Assembly: GCF_004364165.1 (NCBI RefSeq)
Contig: NZ_SOAY01000012.1
Coordinates: forward strand, 62,001 to 126,000
Direction of reading: 5' to 3'
DNA from: Maribacter spongiicola
GTDB taxonomy: Bacteria > Bacteroidota > Bacteroidia > Flavobacteriales > Flavobacteriaceae
DNA length: 64,000 nucleotides
Numbering within the stretch: the stretch's first letter is position 1; each line of letters opens with the position of its first letter. A program made the translations under genes and the position numbers. The notes beneath the pieces were generated by a model, which was not told where the DNA came from, searched no databases, and was given only the letters and a program-made list of their open reading frames with translations. Of the stretch, positions 46,388 to 54,313 are shown piece after piece.

Positions 46388-46431
46388 AAAAAGGTGATTA
46401 GTGCTCTCATAGCGCTAATCACCTTTTTTAT
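46388..46431. terminator. Bidirectional intrinsic terminator
   Basis: AAAAAGGTGATTAG and CTAATCACCTTTTTT form a long perfect stem around a short loop (TGCTCTCATAGCG). It lies between the convergent peroxiredoxin (+) and RraA-family (-) genes and marks the left edge of the alginate region. Confidence 0.9.
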
Positions 46432-46451
46432 TATTTACTTATTTGAGTCAA

Positions 46452-47168
46452 TTACAATTTAGCTGACTTCCATTTTTCAAATTTTAGTTTAGCCTCATCA
46501 CTTACCATTGGGTACAACCCTATAACAGGTTCTCCTCCTTCTACCATTTCCAAAACAAAATCTTCATATAAGGTCATCTGAATACATTCATCTGCAACCT
46601 CATCGGCAAGATGTGCCGGTATTACCATTACTCCGTCATCATCTCCTAATATAATATCACCAGGAAAAACTGCTACATCGCCACAACCAATAGGATCATT
46701 TATAGCTATAGCTTGGTGCAATGTTAAATTGGTAGGTGCCGTAGGTCTATTATGATAGGACGAAAAATCTAAATCGGCAATTTCGGCGGAGTCTCTAAAT
46801 CCGCCATCAGTAACAATACCTTCTGCTTTTCTAACCATTAATCGTGTTACTAAAATAGACCCTGCAGATGCTGCTCTGGCATTTTGCCTACTATCGATTA
46901 CCATAACACTACCTTCTGGACATTCTTCTACCGCTACTCTTTGTAAATGCTTAGGATCTCTAAAAACCGTAATAGGATTCAGATCTTCTCGTGCAGGTAT
47001 GTAACGTAAGGTATACGCCTCGCCCACCATTGTCGGTCGACCTAATTTTAATGGTTTTACGTGTTGTATAAACTGATTTTTTAATCCTTTTTTAAATAAA
47101 CAGGTTGCAACGGTTGCCGTACTAACCTTTCTTAATTTATCTTTTGTTGCTTTAGCTATTTTGGTCAT
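46452..47168 (-). CDS. RraA-family protein, probable 2-keto-acid aldolase
   Basis: RraA-fold proteins include the 4-hydroxy-4-methyl-2-oxoglutarate/oxaloacetate aldolases as well as the RNase E regulator. The 238-residue protein has the metal/substrate motif TDGGFRDSAEI with R125-D126, as in the aldolases, and the signature GCGDVAVFPGDIILGDDDG. It is 23 bp after the TIM-barrel isomerase gene and shares an upstream operator region with the first PL6 lyase gene. No KDPG aldolase gene is visible in the window, so a keto-acid cleaving role in uronate catabolism is tempting but unproved. A true RNase regulator seems unlikely in this setting. Confidence 0.8.
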   Translation of the reverse strand: MTKIAKATKDKLRKVSTATVATCLFKKGLKNQFIQHVKPLKLGRPTMVGEAYTLRYIPAREDLNPITVFRDPKHLQRVAVEECPEGSVMVIDSRQNARAASAGSILVTRLMVRKAEGIVTDGGFRDSAEIADLDFSSYHNRPTAPTNLTLHQAIAINDPIGCGDVAVFPGDIILGDDDGVMVIPAHLADEVADECIQMTLYEDFVLEMVEGGEPVIGLYPMVSDEAKLKFEKWKSAKL

Positions 47169-47191
47169 TCTTTTTGATCTGAAAATTTATA

Positions 47192-48160
47192 TTATTCCGC
47201 TTTTTTCCATGCTTCCTTGATAAAGGTTAAATCCTTTTTCATCTTAGCGAACACTTCTTTTTTATCTATTGTGATATTCGATGCACCGTGCTCGGCTCCA
47301 CCGAGATCATATTCTAAATGTAATGATATGGGCACGTTTATCTTATACTTTTTGAGTAAAGAAAAGTATCGATTAAAATCTACCATACCTTCCCCTAAAG
47401 GCGTATTAATAGGCTCCCAGACTCCATCTTTCTTTCCCCATTTAAAATCTTTAATAACTATAGATTTAATATACGACTGTATGCGTCGCAAATCTAGCTC
47501 CCAACTTTTACCGCCTTCTACTACCGCATGCCTTATATCGTACTGACATCCTAAAAACTCATTGTTCGTTTTTGAAAAAATCGTAGGCAGATCCCAAATC
47601 GGTGCCCCTACATGATTACCCGCATGATTTTGATAGCACCCAATTAATCCTAATTCTTTATTTAGAATTTCTAAATTTTTAGCCTGTGTGGCATATGTTG
47701 CCAGACTTTCTTCTATTGATTTTTCTTCGGGATAGCTTAACCAACCTGTTCTATAATATTCAAACCCTAACGTACTAGCTGTCTTTAAAACTTTTTGCTG
47801 ACCGATATCTGTAATGTCCCAAACATTGGTGGTCATCATCTTGGACTTCAATCCATATTTTTTAATGGCTTCTACTGCCTTCGGTAAATCTTCATTTACC
47901 CTTTCTGGCAATACATGCCCTTTTGGGCGAACCGTTAAATCTAAGCCATCGAATCCAATTTCTGCAACTGCTGCTGACATCTCATTGTAATCAAGAAATT
48001 GTAAATGTTTAGAGAATAAGTGTACTTCAATAGCATCATCTACAGCGAATATTGGTTTTAGCAAATCACTATCTAACTGCACCAAAGGCATGCCTGCCAA
48101 TGCCATAGCTGATTTTTTTGTGAAATTTCTTCTAGAAATACCTTTTTTATCTTCTCTCAT
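47192..48160 (-). CDS. Tat-exported sugar phosphate isomerase/epimerase-like TIM barrel
   Basis: The N-terminus MREDKKGISRRNFTKKSAMA carries a Tat-type twin arginine, and a hydrophobic stretch follows, so the protein is probably periplasmic. The rest is a xylose-isomerase-like TIM barrel (AAVAEIGFDGLDLTV, GCYQNHAGN, YDIRHAVVEGG, IVIKDFKWG, ISLHLEYDLGG) with typical metal ligands (H, D, E). Such Tat-exported barrels are frequent in Bacteroidetes sugar loci and often act on oxidised sugars. It starts divergently from the PL6 gene across an operator, and is followed by the RraA-family gene. Confidence 0.82.
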   Translation of the reverse strand: MREDKKGISRRNFTKKSAMALAGMPLVQLDSDLLKPIFAVDDAIEVHLFSKHLQFLDYNEMSAAVAEIGFDGLDLTVRPKGHVLPERVNEDLPKAVEAIKKYGLKSKMMTTNVWDITDIGQQKVLKTASTLGFEYYRTGWLSYPEEKSIEESLATYATQAKNLEILNKELGLIGCYQNHAGNHVGAPIWDLPTIFSKTNNEFLGCQYDIRHAVVEGGKSWELDLRRIQSYIKSIVIKDFKWGKKDGVWEPINTPLGEGMVDFNRYFSLLKKYKINVPISLHLEYDLGGAEHGASNITIDKKEVFAKMKKDLTFIKEAWKKAE

Positions 48161-48206
48161 TTTTAATATCTCTTTTGTATTTTATCAATAGGTTTTGTGT
48201 TAATTA

Positions 48207-48260
48207 GTTGCCATTCTTACAAATATATGTATTTTTGGTCAACCAAACTGGTTAACCAGT
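48207..48260 (+). promoter_or_regulatory. PL6/PL7 operon promoter with tandem GntR-type operator
   Basis: GTTG (48207-48210), a 19-bp spacer and TATTTTTG (48230-48237) match the Bacteroidetes -33/-7 promoter. TTGGTCAACCAA (48235-48246) and CTGGTTAACCAG (48248-48259) are palindromes spaced exactly 13 bp apart and cover the start point. On the minus strand TATATTTG (48227-48220) is a promoter element for the divergent isomerase gene, whose -33 zone falls inside the same operator. One repressor could thus control both directions. Confidence 0.75.
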
Positions 48261-48326
48261 TTATTGTGATTGTAGCACATATCTAAAGCCTACATTTAGT
48301 TTCAAACCAGATTAATAACATAGATA

Positions 48327-50645
48327 ATGAAAAAGTATTTTCTACTAATAGCTTCCGTTTTTCTACTAATCTCTTGTGATGAAAAAGCAACCATAAATGC
48401 TATTACCGTAAACGATATTTCAGAATTGAACACAGCAATATCTGAAGCAAAACCTGGCGACGATATTGTTATGACCAATGGAGATTGGAAAGATGTAAAT
48501 ATTAAATTTGTTGCCTACGGAAACGAGCAAAACCCTATTACCTTACGTGCAGAAACGCCTGGTGAAGTTCGAATTACCGGTACTTCTGATTTAAAACTTG
48601 CGGGTGAATATTTGAATGTAAATGGTTTAACCTTTACTGACGGTTCATCACCTTCTTCAGCTGTTATCGATTTCGGAATTAGTGAAGACTCGGTTGCTAA
48701 TCATTGTAAGATTACCCATTCTGCTATTATAGATTTTAACAAGGCACAGCGAAACCAAACAGATTTATGGGTCTTATTTAAAGGTCGACACAATGAGCTT
48801 GACCATTGCTACATTGCCGGTAAATCTAATAGAGGACCAACTGTTAGAGTTGATTTGGCAGGTAATAACAGCATAAAGAACTACCATAAAATTACTAATA
48901 ACTATTTCGGACCACGACCACCTAAAGGCGGACCAAGTGCCGAAACCATTCAACTTGGCAATAGCTTTACCTCTATGGCGCCAAGTTATACCTTGGTTGA
49001 AAATAACTTTTTTGATCACTGTAATGGTGAAGTAGAAATTATTTCTAGTAAGACCAATTTCAATGAGTTTAGAAATAATGTGTTTTACAAAAGCGAAGGT
49101 TCTCTTGTTACAAGACATGGTAACTACTGCATTATTGATGGTAATGTTTTTATAGGGGATGAAAATTCTGAACAAATAGGCGGAATTCGATTAATAGGAA
49201 CGGGACACTGGGTAACCAATAATTATTTCTACAATTTAAACGGACAAACATTTAGGAGTCCGCTTGCTATAATGAACGGAATTCCGAAATCCCCATTGAA
49301 TAGATATTTACAGGTTACCGATGTTGTTGTTGCGAACAATTCTTGGGTTAATTGTGTGTCGCCTTGGCAATTTGGTGTAGGATCTAACATTGACCAAAAA
49401 GATATTTTGCCTAAATCTGAGATACGATCTGCCACCCCAATACGAACTATTGTAGCTAATAACCTTATTTACAATGATAAAGGCGACAAGCAACCTATCG
49501 TTGAACATGATTCTATCGATGGTATTAGATTTAAAAGTAATGTCATCAATAACCAAGGATTGATGTTCAAAGCTGTTGACGGACTTACACAAAAAGATTT
49601 TGGTACCACTGTAGCCGACGGCGATATTTTAATGCCAGATAATTCACTAGCTGAGTTTGAACTTTATAACGGATTTGAATTTGACCAGATTACAGTCGAT
49701 TTGTTCGGTAACTCTAGAGCTGACAAAAAATTGGTTGGTGCTGTAATAGGCAAGCCAGTGAATAAAAAAAATATGATGGATATATCTCAATATGGTCCTG
49801 ACTGGTATACTAGCAAAACTTCTAAGAGCACAGAAAACAAAACGCATTCCGCTAGTACAAGTGACGAACTTATTAGTGCAATTTCAACTGCAATAAGTGG
49901 AGATACTATTGTATTGTCTGCTGAGCGTTACGATCTAAGTTCGCCATTAAAAATTGATAAGACCATTACGATACTAGCTGCTAAATCTGACGCTAAGTCA
50001 ATTGTTGAATATAAGGGAGCATCTGAAACTCCGGCATTCGAAATGAATGGAAAAGGACAACTCACACTTAAGAACATTAAACTTATCGGGAATAAAGAAC
50101 AGTATGGCTTTGCCAGTTTAAAAAATAACATGTCTAGCCTTTACAACCTTACAGTTGTTGACTGTGAAATATCGAATTTCGATTATGTTTTAAAAGCTTA
50201 CAAACTTTCGTTCTCCGAGTATATAACTTTTAAATCTACACAAATTAAAAATTGTGCAAATGGTTTAGAACTATCTGAAGAAACAGACGACAAAGGCGAA
50301 TACAATGCTGAGAATATTACAATTGATAACTGTCTGTTTGACGGGGTTGCAAGTAACGTGATCGACTATTATAGAGGCGGCTACGACGAATCTACCGTTG
50401 GCGGTAATTTAATAGTAACCAATAGCACATTTACAAATTGTGGGTCGAAAGCTGAAGAAGGGCTACTTCTTAACACCTATGGCATTATCAATGTAAACCT
50501 GGCAAACAATAAGTTCATTAACAACCCTATAAAATTAGTTGCCCGTCTATGGGCTGCTAAAAACAACAGGTATTCAGATAACGAAATCAAAAACTCAGGC
50601 AAGATACTAGTTGAAGAAAATTTACCTCTTAAACTAATGTATTAA
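48327..50645 (+). CDS. PL6 alginate lyase, lipoprotein (first copy)
   Basis: PL6 enzymes cleave alginate (mainly MG or G linkages) by beta-elimination on a right-handed beta-helix. The lipoprotein signal ends LLISC (C17), so the enzyme is membrane-anchored. The chondroitinase-B-like core (about 25-400) has KPGDDIVMTNGDW, NYFGPRPPKGG, the catalytic-lysine strand EIISSKTNFNEF and the catalytic-arginine strand SLVTRHGN. A second beta-helix-like half follows (about 510-770). Two-domain PL6 proteins of ~770 residues are common in marine Bacteroidetes. It leads the PL6-PL7 operon and has its own operator. Confidence 0.92.
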   Translation: MKKYFLLIASVFLLISCDEKATINAITVNDISELNTAISEAKPGDDIVMTNGDWKDVNIKFVAYGNEQNPITLRAETPGEVRITGTSDLKLAGEYLNVNGLTFTDGSSPSSAVIDFGISEDSVANHCKITHSAIIDFNKAQRNQTDLWVLFKGRHNELDHCYIAGKSNRGPTVRVDLAGNNSIKNYHKITNNYFGPRPPKGGPSAETIQLGNSFTSMAPSYTLVENNFFDHCNGEVEIISSKTNFNEFRNNVFYKSEGSLVTRHGNYCIIDGNVFIGDENSEQIGGIRLIGTGHWVTNNYFYNLNGQTFRSPLAIMNGIPKSPLNRYLQVTDVVVANNSWVNCVSPWQFGVGSNIDQKDILPKSEIRSATPIRTIVANNLIYNDKGDKQPIVEHDSIDGIRFKSNVINNQGLMFKAVDGLTQKDFGTTVADGDILMPDNSLAEFELYNGFEFDQITVDLFGNSRADKKLVGAVIGKPVNKKNMMDISQYGPDWYTSKTSKSTENKTHSASTSDELISAISTAISGDTIVLSAERYDLSSPLKIDKTITILAAKSDAKSIVEYKGASETPAFEMNGKGQLTLKNIKLIGNKEQYGFASLKNNMSSLYNLTVVDCEISNFDYVLKAYKLSFSEYITFKSTQIKNCANGLELSEETDDKGEYNAENITIDNCLFDGVASNVIDYYRGGYDESTVGGNLIVTNSTFTNCGSKAEEGLLLNTYGIINVNLANNKFINNPIKLVARLWAAKNNRYSDNEIKNSGKILVEENLPLKLMY

Positions 50646-50671
50646 TTATCCCATCAGCAATAACAATCACC

Positions 50672-51724
50672 ATGAAAAAATCGATAGTTACCATCATTGC
50701 AGTAATAGCGCTATTTGCCTGCAAAGACAATTCAAAAAAAGCTTCAGAAACAAATGAAGAAGCAACAACCGAAATTGAAACTGCAGCAAAATACCCCAGC
50801 GATGTTATTCCGTTTATGGATGAATGGAAAATTCTATTAGGTGATGGCACCTACGAGGACAATCTTAAAGATTACGCCAAAGATGATTTCTTTTATGTTG
50901 CGAATGACGGAAAAACGGATTGGGTAGTTTACAAAACACCTAACAGTGGAATTACCTCAAGAACCTCTAGTAACACCAGAACGGAGTTAGGTCAAAAAGC
51001 ACATTGGATACCTGAAACTGGTGGAAAACTGACCGGGACTTTAAAAGTACAACACGTATCAACTTCTGGCGATGCAAGAGTTGCCGCTTCTTATGCTGTT
51101 GTCGTAGGACAAATACATAGTGATGAGGGACACGAGAATGAACCGATAAAAATATTCTACAAGAAATTTCCGGGGCATACAAAAGGCTCTGTTTTCTGGA
51201 ATTACGAAATCAACACAGCAGGTGATAATTCAAAAAGATGGGATTACTCTTCGGCTATTTGGGGCAATGATATGTCGGTTGTTGGAACAGACGCAACAAC
51301 CCCTCCTGCAGAACCAGAAAATGGTATCGAATTAGGTGAAGAGTTTAGCTATGAAATAAATGTTTACAAAGGTATTATGTACCTAACTTTTACAAGTGAC
51401 GGACATGAAAAAGTAAAATTCACTAAAAACCTATTGACGTCTGAATTCACTAAAACCTTACCAGAACAGATTAAAACATTATATGCCTCTATCGGTCGCG
51501 ATGGTCTAGAACGTGAGAATGCCTACGCTGGTGAAATTCAGTATTTCAAACAAGGCGCATACAACCAAACGAATGGTAAATCTCCTGAGGATAATATTGT
51601 ATGGAGTACAGGTGCCGACACCTATGATGGCGATATTGCAAAGCAATATGCAAATGGTGATTATACAGAAGTGTGGTTTAAAGAAGCAACCGTAGGTGCT
51701 GGTACTGAACCGAGTGAAGAATAA
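50672..51724 (+). CDS. PL7 alginate lyase, lipoprotein
   Basis: The endo-acting lyase has a beta-jelly-roll fold. The lipoprotein signal ends IALFAC (C17), followed by an acidic linker to residue 40. All three PL7 signatures are present: RTEL (R103), QIH (Q147, H149) and YFKQGAYNQ near 295. It should attack alginate at the cell surface and feed the PL6/PL17 enzymes. It is 26 bp after the first PL6 gene. No terminator is evident before the next promoter. Confidence 0.92.
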   Translation: MKKSIVTIIAVIALFACKDNSKKASETNEEATTEIETAAKYPSDVIPFMDEWKILLGDGTYEDNLKDYAKDDFFYVANDGKTDWVVYKTPNSGITSRTSSNTRTELGQKAHWIPETGGKLTGTLKVQHVSTSGDARVAASYAVVVGQIHSDEGHENEPIKIFYKKFPGHTKGSVFWNYEINTAGDNSKRWDYSSAIWGNDMSVVGTDATTPPAEPENGIELGEEFSYEINVYKGIMYLTFTSDGHEKVKFTKNLLTSEFTKTLPEQIKTLYASIGRDGLERENAYAGEIQYFKQGAYNQTNGKSPEDNIVWSTGADTYDGDIAKQYANGDYTEVWFKEATVGAGTEPSEE

Positions 51725-51909
51725 CATTCAGTTTTCTTATCGGGTTGTTATTTGAAGTTTATTTAGAACATAAACAAATCACTTTTTACGGCATTAAATA
51801 GACATCTAAACACTGAAAGATTTACAAGTAATGGAATTTATCGAATTGATGATTTACTAAGTAAATACTTATCAATCCGTAATTAAAACACCCCTTTTTA
51901 TGTTAATAG

Positions 51910-51962
51910 TTTGGTAGTCTTACAAATATCCTTATTTTTGGTAAACCAATTTGGTTAACCAA
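51910..51962 (+). promoter_or_regulatory. Promoter and tandem operator of the PL6-PL17-kdgF operon
   Basis: TTTG (51910-51913), a 19-bp spacer and TATTTTTG (51933-51940) form a full consensus promoter. TTGGTAAACCAA (51938-51949) and TTGGTTAACCAA (51951-51962), 13 bp apart, cover the start point. They end only 9 bp before the ATG at 51972, so bound repressor would also mask the ribosome-binding region DNA. Confidence 0.8.
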
Positions 51963-51971
51963 TTTTAACTC

Positions 51972-54308
51972 ATGAGACGATACCACCTTCTATTCTTATC
52001 TGTTTTTATATGCCTAGCATATTCCTTTACCACACCACAACAAACTTATACTGTAAAAAATGTAGCAGAGTTTACAGCTATACTTCAAAAAGTACAGCCT
52101 GGTGATAGTATCGTTCTTGCCAATGGTATTTGGATGGATTCTGAACTACTCTTCGAAGCAAACGGTACGGCAGAAAAGCCTATTACACTTATAGCAGAAG
52201 AAAAAGGAAAAGTGATTCTTTCCGGAGCTTCAAACTTAAGAATCGCCGGTGATCATTTAATCGTAAAAGGTCTCGTTTTCAAAAATGGTTATACACCTAC
52301 CAATGCTGTAATATCCTTCAGAAAAAGCAGGGAAAAAATGGCTAATAATTCTCGCCTTACCGAATGTGTTATTGATAACTTTAATAATCCTGAGCGCCAA
52401 GTACAAGATTATTGGATAACCATCTACGGAAAAAATAACCGTATTGACCACAACCATATTGCAGGCAAAAAGAATTTAGGGGTTACCATGATTGTTGGTC
52501 TAGATACCGAAGATAGTAGAGCGAATAACCACCAAATTGACCACAATTATTTCGGACCTCGCCCAACCTACGGCAATAATGGAGGTGAAACCTTAAGAAT
52601 AGGAACTAGCCACCATGCGTTAGAAAAGTCGAATACCCTAGTTGAATCTAACTATTTTGATAGAACCAATGGCGAGCATGAAATCATCTCTAACAAATCT
52701 TGTAATAACACTTTTAAATACAATACTTTTTTCGAATGTACAGGTACACTAACAATGCGCCATGGTAATGAAACGTTGGTTGATGGTAATGTGTTTATAG
52801 GTAACAATAAACCAAGTACTGGCGGAGTTCGTGTCATTAATGAAACGCAAACAGTAATCAACAACTACCATGTTGGTTTAACAGGTTATCGTTTTAGAGG
52901 TGCCTTCGTAATGATGAACGGCGTACCAAATTCACCACCAAATAGGTACGTACCCGTTATCGATTCTAAAGTAAACAATAACACTTTTGTAAACTGCTAT
53001 AATATTCTTTTTGGTGCAGGTAGCGATGCCGAAAGAAGTCAGGCACCAAGAACATCTGAGTTTTCAGAGAATATCATTTACAACGATACCAAAAAAGATG
53101 TTTTCACTATTGATGATGATATTAGTGGCATCACTTTCAAAAACAACATTCTTGGTGAAAATTCAGAAACTACCATTGAAGAAGGATTTAAGAATGCCAA
53201 AATTAAATTGGTAAATGACAAAAACGGATTCCCGATTCCCACTTCTAATAAAATAAAAACTAAAGTTGTTATTAGTCCGAATATTGCAACTAAAGAAAAT
53301 ACGGGAGCATCGTGGTATTCAAAAGCAGATAATACTGTTGCATTAAACTCTGGCAATACGATCAACGTAGCCGCTGGTATCAATACCTTATATGATAAAG
53401 TAAAAGAAACCAAAGCTGGTGATATTATCATTCTTGAAGACGGTGGTACTTACTTATTGACCAAAGCGGTTATAATTAACCACCCACTTACTTTTAAAAC
53501 CATCGGCAAAGAAAAGGCGACCATCTTATTTGAAAGAATGATGGCTTTTGAAATTGAAAATGGCGGTAGTCTATCTCTAGAAAACATCACTTTCGACGGC
53601 ACCAAATCTCCAGATTACGCAGGTAACTCAGTTATTAGTACCAGCAAAAAATCCATGATTGATAATTATAAACTGTTTATTGATAGATGTGAATTTAAAG
53701 ATATGATCGTAAACCACTCTTTTGATGTACTACGAGTTTCTAAAGGAACTTTTGCCGATACTATTAGTATTCAAAACTCTACCTTCAAAAACATATCTGG
53801 TAGCATTGCAGCCTTAGATAAAGAAACTGATGATATTGGTGCTTACAACGTAGAGTATTTTATAATGAAGAATAATGCCATCAACGACTTACAAGGTGCT
53901 GCATTACGTTTGTATAGAGGTGGTAAAGACGAAAGTACTTTCGGACCGTTTTTAGAAATGGAACACAATGTATTTGACCATGTCGGTTATGGTTCTAAAA
54001 ATAAATATGATGCTACCGTTTCTTTATACGGAGTTCAAGAAACAGCCATTAAAAACAATATTTTTAAAGATAGTAAAGCAATTAACATGCACCTTGTAGT
54101 CGGTGAGCCAATTGTGAAAGTTCTAAATAACGTCTTAAGTAATTCAGAGAAACTTATGGTTACCGGCGATCAGAAATACCAAGTTGAAAACCAATGGGAG
54201 CTTGCCCCCGAATTCTCTAAAGACAGTAATTACTCATTACCTTTAAATTCTCCATTAAAAGGAAAGGGTACTGATGGCAAAGATTTAGGCCTACTAAAAA
54301 ACGAATAA
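51972..54308 (+). CDS. PL6 alginate lyase (second copy)
   Basis: The 778-residue protein is a paralogue of the 48327 product with the same two-part layout. It has a Sec signal (MRRYHLLFLSVFICLAYSF) without a clear lipobox, so it is likely periplasmic rather than lipidated. It has QPGDSIVLANGIW, NYFGPRPTYGNNGGE, the lysine strand EIISNKSCNNTF and the arginine strand TLTMRHGNE. Differences in location and in the GGPSAE/NNGGE loop suggest a division of labour between the two copies (surface against periplasm, or MG against G specificity). It is 5 bp upstream of the PL17 gene. Confidence 0.92.
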   Translation: MRRYHLLFLSVFICLAYSFTTPQQTYTVKNVAEFTAILQKVQPGDSIVLANGIWMDSELLFEANGTAEKPITLIAEEKGKVILSGASNLRIAGDHLIVKGLVFKNGYTPTNAVISFRKSREKMANNSRLTECVIDNFNNPERQVQDYWITIYGKNNRIDHNHIAGKKNLGVTMIVGLDTEDSRANNHQIDHNYFGPRPTYGNNGGETLRIGTSHHALEKSNTLVESNYFDRTNGEHEIISNKSCNNTFKYNTFFECTGTLTMRHGNETLVDGNVFIGNNKPSTGGVRVINETQTVINNYHVGLTGYRFRGAFVMMNGVPNSPPNRYVPVIDSKVNNNTFVNCYNILFGAGSDAERSQAPRTSEFSENIIYNDTKKDVFTIDDDISGITFKNNILGENSETTIEEGFKNAKIKLVNDKNGFPIPTSNKIKTKVVISPNIATKENTGASWYSKADNTVALNSGNTINVAAGINTLYDKVKETKAGDIIILEDGGTYLLTKAVIINHPLTFKTIGKEKATILFERMMAFEIENGGSLSLENITFDGTKSPDYAGNSVISTSKKSMIDNYKLFIDRCEFKDMIVNHSFDVLRVSKGTFADTISIQNSTFKNISGSIAALDKETDDIGAYNVEYFIMKNNAINDLQGAALRLYRGGKDESTFGPFLEMEHNVFDHVGYGSKNKYDATVSLYGVQETAIKNNIFKDSKAINMHLVVGEPIVKVLNNVLSNSEKLMVTGDQKYQVENQWELAPEFSKDSNYSLPLNSPLKGKGTDGKDLGLLKNE

Positions 54309-54313
54309 CACAC

